NCBI GenBank assembly: GCA_963715815.1
Contig: OY970278.1
Span: forward strand, 1,302,001 to 1,366,000
From: JAFAMS01 sp963715815
GTDB taxonomy: Bacteria; Vulcanimicrobiota; Vulcanimicrobiia; Vulcanimicrobiales; Vulcanimicrobiaceae
Length of the DNA stretch: 64,000 nt
Reading direction: 5' to 3'
The notes beneath the pieces are model-generated. The model saw only the letters and a program-made list of their open reading frames with translations. It was not told the origin of the DNA and did not search any database. The first letter of the stretch is position 1, and every line of letters begins with the position of its first letter. The position numbers were made by a program, and so were the translations under genes. This document shows positions 16,109 to 24,049 of this stretch, in pieces.

Positions 16109-16987
16109 GTGCTCGTCGCAGGGCTCTTTTCAACGCACGTACCGCGCCTGATGATCCTCGATCCCGAGGCGCGCCGCGCGTATATGGGCAATAACGTCAC
16201 CACGTTTTACGACGCGCTCGAAGAGATTCGCGCCAAACGTATCGCGACGCTCGATTTCGATACCTTCGTCATCATCGATACGCATTGGCACACGACCCTC
16301 GATTTTGTCGTGAACGCGAGCGAACGTCTACGCGGCGTCTATACGTCGGATGAGATTCCCGACATGTTGCACGAGTACGAGTACGACTATCCGGGCGATC
16401 CCGAGCTGGCGGACGCAATCGTCGCGGAGGCGCAAGCGGCTGGTGTCCCCGCCGTAACCTCACGGCATCGCGGCTTGCCGGTCCACTACGGGACGCTCAA
16501 CCCGATGCACTACTACAATCCGGCGCCGAACAAGAAGCGTGTTCTTTCGATCAGCGTCTGTGATACAGCGGAAGTCGAGCCGAATCTCGCGCTCGGCGAA
16601 GCGATCGCGCGCGCGGCGACGCGGATCGGCCGCCGTACGCTGTTGATTGCGAGCGGCGGCATGTCGCACCGCTTTTGGCCGCTTGCCACGATCCGTGCGC
16701 GCGCCAGCGCCGACCCGTCCGACATCTCGTCGCCGAAGCTGCGCGAGTGGGACGAGCGGATCATGGGATGGTGGAAGAACGGCGATCATAAGAGCGTACT
16801 CGCCGCAGCCGAAGAATTCCGGCGCGACTGTTCACCCGAGGGACGTTTTGCACACTACCTCGTGCTCGCCGGTGCGTTCGGACGCGAAGCGTTCGTGACG
16901 CGCGGCGAACAGTTCGGCCGCTACGAAGCCGCGATAGGCACCGGCCAATCCAATTTCTGGTTTGCCGTTAACGGATCAGAGCGTTAA
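16109..16987 (+). CDS. Class III extradiol ring-cleavage dioxygenase (HpaD/LigB family)
   Basis: The 292-residue protein matches E. coli-type 3,4-dihydroxyphenylacetate 2,3-dioxygenase along its length: the N-terminal metal histidine in STHVPRL, IIDTHWHTTLDF, ERLRGVYTSDEIPDML, YDYPGDPELAD, LPVHYGTLNPMHYY and LIASGGMSHRFW. It would open a catechol ring next to the hydroxyls using Fe(II) or a similar metal. Start is GTG. It follows the diiron gene and HpaG-like gene in one operon. Homoprotocatechuate is the best substrate guess; other catechols remain possible. Confidence 0.9.
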   Translation: MLVAGLFSTHVPRLMILDPEARRAYMGNNVTTFYDALEEIRAKRIATLDFDTFVIIDTHWHTTLDFVVNASERLRGVYTSDEIPDMLHEYEYDYPGDPELADAIVAEAQAAGVPAVTSRHRGLPVHYGTLNPMHYYNPAPNKKRVLSISVCDTAEVEPNLALGEAIARAATRIGRRTLLIASGGMSHRFWPLATIRARASADPSDISSPKLREWDERIMGWWKNGDHKSVLAAAEEFRRDCSPEGRFAHYLVLAGAFGREAFVTRGEQFGRYEAAIGTGQSNFWFAVNGSER

Positions 16988-17419
16988 GCGAAGTCCTGCG
17001 AACACGGAAGAGGGACGGTTGCTGCCGACATAGAGCCGTCCTTCGATTGCGAGATGGGGTGCGATCGATTGCGCGATGATGCCGTCGTATAGAAAGCGCG
17101 ACTGACCAAGTGTCGACTGTCCAATGTTGCCTGCGCCGACGCCCGCGCCCAGCGTCGTACCGCCGAGCTTGAAGCGCGCGTCTGCCGTTGCCGCAAATCC
17201 GTGTCCGTCAAATGGCGCGGCCGCGGTCGCTTCGACGCTTAGCGGAATAACCGGCGTCTTGAAGAGCTGTAACGAAACGGCAGCGCCGACGGAACCCGTT
17301 CCGCCGGTCCCAAAATAACCGCCGTCAACGGAGACTTGCGCGCGTGCAGCCTGCGAAGAACCCGCGACCAGTGCTGCGACGAGCGTTGCGGCAAATGAGA
17401 ATTGTATGAAGAAACGCAT
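16976..17419 (-). CDS. Hypothetical exported beta-rich (outer-membrane-like) protein
   Basis: The 147-residue product has a signal peptide (hydrophobic residues 5-20, cleavage near ARA-QV). The rest is alternating short beta strands rich in glycine, ending in SVFAGLRLTL, a pattern of small outer-membrane or periplasmic barrel proteins. The function is unknown. The 3' end overlaps the convergent dioxygenase gene by 12 bases, and it lies 6 bases downstream of the NUDIX gene on the same strand. Confidence 0.65.
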   Translation of the reverse strand: MRFFIQFSFAATLVAALVAGSSQAARAQVSVDGGYFGTGGTGSVGAAVSLQLFKTPVIPLSVEATAAAPFDGHGFAATADARFKLGGTTLGAGVGAGNIGQSTLGQSRFLYDGIIAQSIAPHLAIEGRLYVGSNRPSSVFAGLRLTL

Positions 17420-17425
17420 GCCGTA

Positions 17426-18001
17426 TTACTTCGATGAACGTTGTGCGAATGCTGCTTCGAGGGCGGAGCGAAGCGTTGAATTGTCCGCGTTCCAAGCGTC
17501 CAGAAAATGCTTGAGAATTCTGCCTGTCAGACCCCAAATATGGCGGCCTTCGAAATCAAACGCATATGATACACGGCCGCGCACTTTGGTCATCTCGACG
17601 TCTTCATAGATTCCGTCGCCGGCAAGAAGCTTGGCGAGTGGAACAGTGAATACGCCGGCGATCTCACCTTCATCGATCGTCAGCTGCGTCTCCGGATCGA
17701 CGACTCCGACGACGGGCGTCACGAGAAAGCGATTCGAGACTTGCTGCACTTCGGAGAGTTGTCCGACGATGCGAACCCGGTCCGAATCTACGCCCAGCTC
17801 TTCGTAGAGCTCGCGCAATGCGGTCGTTGCAGGCTCGTCGCCGTCAATCGGATCGACGCTGCCCCCGGGCAGCCCGATCTGGCCCGCGTGTTTGCGAAGA
17901 TGCGGAGACCGCTCGATGAAGATGACGTCGTGCGGCGGCGATGCGAAGATCGCCAAGATCACCGCTGCTTTGGTCCAAACCTCAGGCGTTGAGCTCGACA
18001 C
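17426..18001 (-). CDS. NUDIX hydrolase, CoA pyrophosphatase-like
   Basis: A 191-residue NUDIX enzyme with the CoA-pyrophosphatase signature HAGQIGLPGGSVDPIDGDE followed by the NUDIX box ATTALRELYEELGV. Enzymes of this subgroup cleave CoA or acyl-CoA to 4'-phosphopantetheine and 3',5'-ADP. It starts with GTG inside the 3' end of the MaoC gene, a 20-base overlap that suggests coupling. A CoA-related role fits beside MaoC. Confidence 0.88.
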   Translation of the reverse strand: MSSSTPEVWTKAAVILAIFASPPHDVIFIERSPHLRKHAGQIGLPGGSVDPIDGDEPATTALRELYEELGVDSDRVRIVGQLSEVQQVSNRFLVTPVVGVVDPETQLTIDEGEIAGVFTVPLAKLLAGDGIYEDVEMTKVRGRVSYAFDFEGRHIWGLTGRILKHFLDAWNADNSTLRSALEAAFAQRSSK

Positions 18002-18482
18002 GCGGAATCTTCGGCGCTTGGCCGCGCTTGTACACCATGATCGTGCGATTGAAACTGATGACCACGGTTCCGTCTTGGTTGAAGCCGTGCGTCCGAACGA
18101 CGACGATACCGACGTTCTTGCGCGACTTAGATTCGCGCTTCTCCAAAACTTCGCTCTGAGAGTAGAGCGTATCGCCTTCGAACACCGGTGCCGGCAGGTG
18201 GACCTCGTCCCAGCCGAGATTTGCCATTACGTTCATAGAGACATCGATGACACTTTGTCCGGTTACGAGTGCCAGCGTAAACGTCGAATCGACAAGTGGC
18301 TTACCGAATTCGGTCTGTGCCGCGTAGTGATGGTCTAAGTGGACCGGGGCGACGTTTTGAGTCAGTAGCGTAAACCACATATTGTCCACAGTGATCACGG
18401 TGCGTCCGAACGGATGTCGATAAATGTCGCCGATTTCGAAATCCTCGTAGAATCTTCCGGACCAGCCAGGTTTTTCAGCCAT
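17982..18482 (-). CDS. MaoC-family dehydratase
   Basis: From the ATG at 18482 the product is 166 residues: RFYEDFEIGDIYRHPFGRTV, VDNMWFTLLTQNVAPVHLDH (equivalent of the catalytic D/N-x4-H stretch) and PLVDSTFTLALVTGQSV. The layout matches MaoC hydratases acting on CoA thioesters such as mesaconyl-CoA. The frame is open further upstream, but that portion is Arg/His-rich noise overlapping the divergent TSUP gene. It is co-directional with the NUDIX gene. Confidence 0.88.
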   Translation of the reverse strand: MAEKPGWSGRFYEDFEIGDIYRHPFGRTVITVDNMWFTLLTQNVAPVHLDHHYAAQTEFGKPLVDSTFTLALVTGQSVIDVSMNVMANLGWDEVHLPAPVFEGDTLYSQSEVLEKRESKSRKNVGIVVVRTHGFNQDGTVVISFNRTIMVYKRGQAPKIPRVELNA

Positions 18483-18494
18483 ATCCGCTTGACT

Positions 18495-19250
18495 ATGTTT
18501 GCCGTGCTGCATTTCCTCGTTCCGCTCGCAATCGGTGCAGGCGCCGGACTCATGGGGGGTGTTTTCGGCGTCAGCGGGGGGACGGTTGCAATCTCCGCGA
18601 TGGCTCTGCTCGGTTTCAAGCAGCAGCTCGCGCAGGGGACGAGCATGGTGATGCAGCTGCCGAACCTCGCGATGGGAGCCTATCAGTACACGCGACGCGG
18701 AAGCGTAAACGTTCGGGCCGCGCTGACGATGTCGGCTGTGGCGCTGCCCTTTACATTCGCGGGCGCGTTCATTGCGACGCACATCCCGAGCCACGATCTA
18801 CGGATCGCGTTCTGCGTCTTTTTCTACTTCATCGGGTCGTTCTCACTGTGGAACGCGCTTCGGAAGAAAAAGCAGCTGATGAACCTTCCGCTGCATTGGT
18901 ACTATTTGGCCGTACTCGGGGCGCTTGGCGGGGTCGCGACGGGAATGTTTGGGATCGGAGGGCCGGCACTTGCCGCGCCGTCGCTGGTCGTATTCTTCGG
19001 GCTCACGCAAACAGCTGCACAAGGCATGTCGATCTATCTTTCTCTTCCCTCGACGATCATCAGCATTTCGACGTACGCGCGAACCCACGACGTCGACTGG
19101 CCCGCGGGAATTCTGCTCGCAATCGGCGGCGCGCTGCTCGTCAACGCCGGCGTTACGATCGCGCACAAACTATCCGAGAAGACGCTGCGCGTCGCGTTCT
19201 CGTGTTTTATCTATTCGATGGCGACGCTGCTGCTGATCGTCGGTCACTAG
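18495..19250 (+). CDS. TSUP-family (TauE/SafE) membrane transporter
   Basis: The 251-residue protein has about seven to eight membrane segments and the two TSUP half-motifs GAGLMGGVFGVSGGTVA and GVATGMFGIGGPALAAPSLV. The family exports sulfite, sulfoacetate or similar small anions across the inner membrane. The ATG at 18495 lies only 12 bases from the divergent MaoC start, so their control regions extend into each other. Its stop overlaps the convergent sdhCD stop by 4 bases. The substrate is unknown. Confidence 0.88.
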   Translation: MFAVLHFLVPLAIGAGAGLMGGVFGVSGGTVAISAMALLGFKQQLAQGTSMVMQLPNLAMGAYQYTRRGSVNVRAALTMSAVALPFTFAGAFIATHIPSHDLRIAFCVFFYFIGSFSLWNALRKKKQLMNLPLHWYYLAVLGALGGVATGMFGIGGPALAAPSLVVFFGLTQTAAQGMSIYLSLPSTIISISTYARTHDVDWPAGILLAIGGALLVNAGVTIAHKLSEKTLRVAFSCFIYSMATLLLIVGH

Positions 19251-20086
19251 CTCCCGCGGACCAGCACGAAGATGCTGGGCAGGACGAGCATGAGCGTCGC
19301 GATGACGACGCATGCAAACGTGGCGATGGCGGCCTTTGACGTCTGCTGATCGAGGAATTCGAGGATCCATAAGCGCGTGCCGTTGAGTGCGTGGTAGATG
19401 ACGGCGCAGACGAGCGCGATCTCCATCGGCATTAGAAACGGATTCGCATAGCTTGCAATCGTTGCGTCGTAGAGGTTCGGTGCTAGTGGCAGCAGCGCCA
19501 GATCGAGCACGTGAACGAGCAGAAAAAAGAAGATTCCGATGCCAGTCGCTCGGTGCAGCGCCCAAGCCCACTGACCGTGGAATTGCCACCAGCCGATCGG
19601 CAATTTGAAGATCGTACGAAGGACCAGCACGACGACGATCGCAGCCACTGCGAGATACGTCACTACAGCGAGTGCTCCGAGCAGTGCATCGAGCGTCGGG
19701 ACGATCCAGGCCGAGTCCGAGAGAATGCCGCGGGCTTGCATGCCGCGTGCGACGCTTACGATCGATGCCGTTCCAATCGCGAGAAAACCCGCAGCCAAAA
19801 CCAAGAGAACAGCCTCGCACGCGCGGCGGGCCATGCGGCTAGCTATCGCATCGGAGATGACGTTGCGCATTCCGACGAGTCCGTGCGTTAACGCAAGCAG
19901 TAAGAGTACCCAGTCGAAGTAGCGCCAGAAGGCGTCGGACCAGCGCACGAGTACGAACGCGCTCGTCGTCGAGGACGGCGCATTCGCGTAGTGCATTACG
20001 AAAAGATGACCGAGCACGAGTGCGATGACGAGCATCCCAGAGATGCGTAGATACCACCACGCGATTCCGGTCGCGTTAGCTTGCAC
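19247..20086 (-). CDS. Succinate dehydrogenase membrane anchor, fused SdhD-SdhC
   Basis: A single 279-residue protein holds two anchor modules, each with three membrane segments. The first half is SdhD-like (LRISGMLVIALVLGHLFVMH, WVLLLLALTHGLVGMRNVISD). The second is SdhC-like (HRATGIGIFFFLLVHVLDL, YHALNGTRLWILEF). The histidines in both halves could ligate haem b and line the quinone site. The GTG at 20086 overlaps sdhB by 11 bases. Standard bacterial operons encode two separate anchors, so the fusion is unusual. It is the last gene of the fum-sdh operon. Confidence 0.85.
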   Translation of the reverse strand: MQANATGIAWWYLRISGMLVIALVLGHLFVMHYANAPSSTTSAFVLVRWSDAFWRYFDWVLLLLALTHGLVGMRNVISDAIASRMARRACEAVLLVLAAGFLAIGTASIVSVARGMQARGILSDSAWIVPTLDALLGALAVVTYLAVAAIVVVLVLRTIFKLPIGWWQFHGQWAWALHRATGIGIFFFLLVHVLDLALLPLAPNLYDATIASYANPFLMPMEIALVCAVIYHALNGTRLWILEFLDQQTSKAAIATFACVVIATLMLVLPSIFVLVRGS

Positions 20087-20795
20087 TCGCCGTCCTTCCG
20101 CGCCGTAAGAGTTGAATTGCAGCCAGCGGCGCGACGCCGGCCGGACACACCGAGACGCAATTGCCGACGGAGCGGCAACTGTACGCGCCTTCGGGTCCAC
20201 TGACAAGCGTTAAGCGTTCGCTTTCTCGATCGCGTTCGTCCGCGACCAGCGCGAAGGCGCGATTGAGCGCAGCCGGCCCGAGATACGCGGGATTGCTCGC
20301 GACGGTCGGGCAGGCCGAAAAACATGCGCCGCACGAGATGCAGTCGATCGCGTGGTTCGCGCTCTGCCGCAAGGACTGCGCCGGATCGACGCGCAGCGGC
20401 TCGGATGTTTCCTGCGCAAACGACGGAGAGTCGCCGACGAAGAACGGGTCGACTTTGCGGTACTTATCGAAGAACGGCGTCATGTCGGTCGCGAGATCTT
20501 TGATGACGGGAAGCGAGCGTAATGGCTCGACGCTGATCGTCGGACCCAGATGTTCCAGGCGAATTCGGCACGCGAGCCCTTCGCGTCCGTCGATCCGCAT
20601 GGCGCACGATCCGCACATACCGGCGCGGCACGAGTAGCGAAATCCGAGCGTGCCGTCTTGGTTTTCGAGAATCGCGAAGAGTCCGTCGAGGACGCTAAAC
20701 TTTGGTTTCGCCTCGATCGTGTACGTCGCCCAATGGGGGCGCGTATCGTTGCCCGGATCGAAGCGAAGGATCTTGAAAGTTTTGTGAATGCTCAT
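20076..20795 (-). CDS. sdhB: Succinate dehydrogenase iron-sulfur subunit
   Basis: The 239-residue subunit has the [2Fe-2S] ligands in YSCRAGMCGSCAMRIDG plus LACRI, and C-terminal [4Fe-4S]/[3Fe-4S] ligands in CISCGACFSACP and YSCRSVGNCVSVCPAGV. It passes electrons from the SdhA flavin to the membrane quinone. The ATG overlaps the sdhA stop (ATGA). Its end overlaps the fused anchor gene, so the complex is translated in a coupled way. Confidence 0.96.
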   Translation of the reverse strand: MSIHKTFKILRFDPGNDTRPHWATYTIEAKPKFSVLDGLFAILENQDGTLGFRYSCRAGMCGSCAMRIDGREGLACRIRLEHLGPTISVEPLRSLPVIKDLATDMTPFFDKYRKVDPFFVGDSPSFAQETSEPLRVDPAQSLRQSANHAIDCISCGACFSACPTVASNPAYLGPAALNRAFALVADERDRESERLTLVSGPEGAYSCRSVGNCVSVCPAGVAPLAAIQLLRRGRTASAS

Positions 20796-22498
20796 GCCGG
20801 GACGGCGGCGTCGGGCTTGACGCGTGTCATCGCGACCGGAACCTCGAAGATGCGATCGTTTTGCAAGTGGATGTTGACGAGCCAGCGTCCGTCATCACGT
20901 TTTGAAAAATCGCTCCGCGCGTGGGAGCCGCGCGTCTCGGTGCGGTGCTCGGCAGCGCGGGCGGTGAGCGATGCGACCGTAACGAGATTCCGCACGTCGA
21001 GGACTTGCTGCCAGGCGAGATTCCAGCGTCGCTCGTTCGGCGCAGCGCAATGCTCGACACGATCGGCGAGCTCCTCGAGCGTCGCACGTGCGCGTGCGAT
21101 TTGTGGGCCGCTGCGTACGAGGCCAACGTCTTCCCACATCACTTCTTGCACGCGATCGCGGATCGCGAAAGGATTCTCGCCTTCGGTTCGAGTTAGCGGT
21201 GCAAGCGCCGCATCGAGAGCCGTATTGACTGCCGATGCGTCGACGGCGCGTACCTCACGCTCGGCGCAAAGCTGCGCAGCCGTGACGCCGGCACGTGCAC
21301 CAAAGACGCACGACTCTGCGACCCCGTTGCCGCCGAGCCGATTCGCGCCGTGGACGCCGCCCGAATCTTCGCCGGCGACGAGCAGTCCCGGCATCGCGGT
21401 GCGACAGCGGTCGTCGATTGCGACGCCGCCCATGTGAAAGTGCGCGGTCGGCGTGACTTCGACCGGTCCGCGCGTGAGATCGTAGCCGACCTCAGCGCAA
21501 CGGCGCACCATTCCCGGAAATGTCTTCGCGACGAAATCTGCGCCAAGATGCGACGCGTCGATGTAGACGCCGCCCGAGGGCGTGCCGCGCCCTTCCATGA
21601 TCTCGAGATATGCCGAACGCGAGACGACGTCGCGCGTCGCGCGCTCCATACGCTCTGGATCGTAGCGTTGCATGAATCGCTCGCCGTTCGCGTTGAGCAG
21701 GTAAGCGCCGGCGCCGCGCAAGCCTTCCTCGAGGACCATTCCGGAAAGCCGGGATGCGCCCGCCAGAATTCCCGTCGGATGAAATTGCATCATCTCCATG
21801 TCGACGAGATCGCAGCCGGCCCGATACGCCATCGCGTAGCCGTCGCCGACTTTCTCGATCGAGGGCGCGGAGAATTTATACATGCGCGGTCCGCCGCCGG
21901 TTGCGAGCAGCGTCATCCGAGCACGCGCCAGCGTAAACGCGCCGGTCTGTTGATGAAGAAGCAGCGCGCCGGCGATTCCATTGCCGTCGCTCGCCGGGAT
22001 TAGCTCGAGCGCGCGCGTCTCGTCGATGAGCGTGATCTTGCGCGCGAAGAGTTGATCGTGCAGGCGGCTGACGATTTCGATTCCGGTTAGGTCGCCCCGA
22101 TGGACGGTGCGGTCGAAGGATTGTCCGGCGAATGCTTTCTGATGAATCGTTCCGTCGGGACGGCGATCGAAGAAGACGCCAACCTTCGTTTCCAATTTGC
22201 GGATAATTTCCGGTGCATCGGAAACGAGCGCCCACGCCAAATCCTGATTGTTGAGAAACCCGCCGCCTTTGATCGTATCGAGGAAATGTCTTTCGACGGA
22301 GTCCTTGGGATCGAGCGCGGCGTTGAAGCCGCCTTGCACGAGTCGAGTGCAACCGCTCTTCCCGACCAGACCCTTGGCGACGACGACGATCTTGAGCTGC
22401 GGATTCAGGTCGTAAGCGTGCAGTGCCGCCATCAGGCCCGCCCCGCCGCTCCCGATGATCAGAAAATCACAGTCGAGCTCGTCGTAGCCTGGATTCAC
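20792..22498 (-). CDS. sdhA: Succinate dehydrogenase/fumarate reductase flavoprotein subunit
   Basis: A 568-residue flavoprotein with the FAD-binding IIGSGGAGLMAALHA, LLATGGGPRMYKFS, MEMMQFHPTGI, the active-site HFHMGGVAID and AGEDSGGVHGANRLGGNG. The residue that normally carries covalent FAD (His in RSHTVxAQGG) aligns with Cys in SGCTRLVQGGFNAAL, so FAD is probably non-covalent, as in L-aspartate oxidase. Flanking sdhB and the anchor gene support SDH rather than NadB. The GTG start overlaps the fumarase beta stop (GTGA). Confidence 0.93.
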   Translation of the reverse strand: MNPGYDELDCDFLIIGSGGAGLMAALHAYDLNPQLKIVVVAKGLVGKSGCTRLVQGGFNAALDPKDSVERHFLDTIKGGGFLNNQDLAWALVSDAPEIIRKLETKVGVFFDRRPDGTIHQKAFAGQSFDRTVHRGDLTGIEIVSRLHDQLFARKITLIDETRALELIPASDGNGIAGALLLHQQTGAFTLARARMTLLATGGGPRMYKFSAPSIEKVGDGYAMAYRAGCDLVDMEMMQFHPTGILAGASRLSGMVLEEGLRGAGAYLLNANGERFMQRYDPERMERATRDVVSRSAYLEIMEGRGTPSGGVYIDASHLGADFVAKTFPGMVRRCAEVGYDLTRGPVEVTPTAHFHMGGVAIDDRCRTAMPGLLVAGEDSGGVHGANRLGGNGVAESCVFGARAGVTAAQLCAEREVRAVDASAVNTALDAALAPLTRTEGENPFAIRDRVQEVMWEDVGLVRSGPQIARARATLEELADRVEHCAAPNERRWNLAWQQVLDVRNLVTVASLTARAAEHRTETRGSHARSDFSKRDDGRWLVNIHLQNDRIFEVPVAMTRVKPDAAVPA

Positions 22499-23088
22499 GT
22501 GACGCCGAGTTTGGCGTAGATTGCTGCGAGTCGTTCCTTTGCGATGTCGGCGACGTCACGGTAGATGCTTTTGCCGTGCGCGTCCATCGCGACCGTGAGC
22601 GGGCCGAAATCGCGGACGCGGAATTCCCACAGACACTCGGGCATCAAATCTTCGAAATACACGTTCTCGATCGCTTCAACTTGTTCGGTCTCAACCGATG
22701 CTGCGCCACCGACGATTGCGAGGTAAACGCCACCCAGCGATGTGAGCGCGGCGCTGGACGCATCGGAAAGGCCGCCTTTACCAATAACGGCGCGCACGCC
22801 GCATTCGCGTAACGAAGGCTCCGTGAACCGGTCCATGCGCATGCTGGTCGTAGTCCCAACCGTCATCGGCTCGTATTTGCCGTTCGGAAGCTTGCGCACG
22901 TTAGGTGCAACGTGCAAGAGCACCGCGCCGTGCAGATCGACCGGCGGCGGAACGTTGTTGTCGAAAATGCGAATGTAGGTCGCGTCGCGGATTCCCCAGA
23001 TCGTTCCGGTGAAGTAGACCGAATCGCCCGCGTGCATCGCGCGAACGTCGTCTTCCGAAATCGGCGGCGTCAGCCGGTGCTCTGCCAC
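22495..23088 (-). CDS. Class I fumarate hydratase (tartrate dehydratase-like), beta subunit
   Basis: About 197 residues from a GTG that overlaps the alpha-subunit stop (TAGTG). It matches the class I fumarase C-terminal domain: HRLTPPISEDDVRAMHAGD, VYFTGTIWGIRDATY, LHVAPNVRK, TVGTTTSMRMDRF and VIGKGGLSDASSAAL. With the alpha subunit it forms the oxygen-sensitive [4Fe-4S] fumarase converting fumarate to malate. The product of SDH is its substrate, which explains the shared operon. Confidence 0.94.
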   Translation of the reverse strand: MAEHRLTPPISEDDVRAMHAGDSVYFTGTIWGIRDATYIRIFDNNVPPPVDLHGAVLLHVAPNVRKLPNGKYEPMTVGTTTSMRMDRFTEPSLRECGVRAVIGKGGLSDASSAALTSLGGVYLAIVGGAASVETEQVEAIENVYFEDLMPECLWEFRVRDFGPLTVAMDAHGKSIYRDVADIAKERLAAIYAKLGVT

Positions 23089-23987
23089 TAGTACCCGATC
23101 TCGTAGTCGCCGTCCGCATAGATCTTCGCGCGGCGGCGTTCTCCGCGCCAGCATTGAAAATTGATCGCGACGGGATTGCACGTAATGTGCGTCCAGGCGG
23201 CTTCAATGTGGACGTCGAGTGCTGTTGTATCGCCGCCAAGTCCCATCGGACCGATTCCGGTTGCATTGATAGCTTCCAACAGCTCGAGCTCGAGCGCTGC
23301 GATTTTCGGATCCGGATTGCGATCGCCGACCGGGCGAATCGAAGCCTTCTTGGCAAGCAGCGTGCAAAGATCGGACGTGCCGCCTATCCCGATGCCGATT
23401 ATCGTGGGCGGACAAGGTTTGCCGCCTGCACCGACCGCCATTTCCATCACGAACTTCTTGACGCCGTTGATTCCATCTGAGGGCGAGAGCATTTTCAAAA
23501 ACGACATGTTCTCGGAGCCCGAGCCCTTCGGGATCATCAAGAGATCGATGTAGTCGATCTCATTTGAGAACTCGACGTGCACGACAGGGATGCCCTCGCC
23601 GGTGCTCGTTTGCCGGTTCTCACGGGTAATCGGCGAGACGATGCTGCTGCGCAGCGGATGATCGGCCGTTGCGCGTTCGATGCCGCGCGTGAGTGCGTCG
23701 ATCATGCGCGCGCCATCGATCAAAAACCCGCGCCCGATCGTTACGAAGAAGATCGGGAATCCCGTGTCCTGACAGACGAGGGTTTGTTTCTTGTCCGAGA
23801 TGTCCATGGCGCGCAGCATCGTATTCACGATGCCTCGCGCGATCTGGCTGCTCTCGCGTTCCATGGCCGCGTTTATGCCGCTTCGCACGTCCGGGGGAAT
23901 GTCGATCTGCGCTTCGATGTACAAGCGTTTTCCGAGCTCCTCGAGCTGATCGTAAAACGCGTCGGTGTTGATCGCGGCTCCCCTCAT
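23088..23987 (-). CDS. Class I fumarate hydratase (tartrate dehydratase-like), alpha subunit
   Basis: The 299-residue subunit carries the three cluster cysteines of the family in LVCQDTGFPIFF, CPPTIIGIGIGGTSDLC (first and last cysteines candidates) and the GPMGLGGDTTALDVHIE segment. SSIVSPITREN and GSGSENMSFLKML are also family-typical. The start at 23987 (MRGAAIN) is preferred over one six codons upstream. It is the first gene of the fum-sdh operon. TtdA-like tartrate dehydratase is the alternative, but the SDH context favours fumarase. Confidence 0.93.
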   Translation of the reverse strand: MRGAAINTDAFYDQLEELGKRLYIEAQIDIPPDVRSGINAAMERESSQIARGIVNTMLRAMDISDKKQTLVCQDTGFPIFFVTIGRGFLIDGARMIDALTRGIERATADHPLRSSIVSPITRENRQTSTGEGIPVVHVEFSNEIDYIDLLMIPKGSGSENMSFLKMLSPSDGINGVKKFVMEMAVGAGGKPCPPTIIGIGIGGTSDLCTLLAKKASIRPVGDRNPDPKIAALELELLEAINATGIGPMGLGGDTTALDVHIEAAWTHITCNPVAINFQCWRGERRRAKIYADGDYEIGY

Positions 23988-24049
23988 GTTTAGGAGATAG
24001 CACACCCCGCGCAGCCTTCCCTATGTGGTTATGCTTGCGCAGGACTTTC

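Noticed and set aside
17982..18794. The longer reading of the second MaoC gene starting at 18794
   Set aside because: The extra 104 residues are Arg/His-rich, unlike any MaoC, and lie antisense to the TSUP transporter gene.
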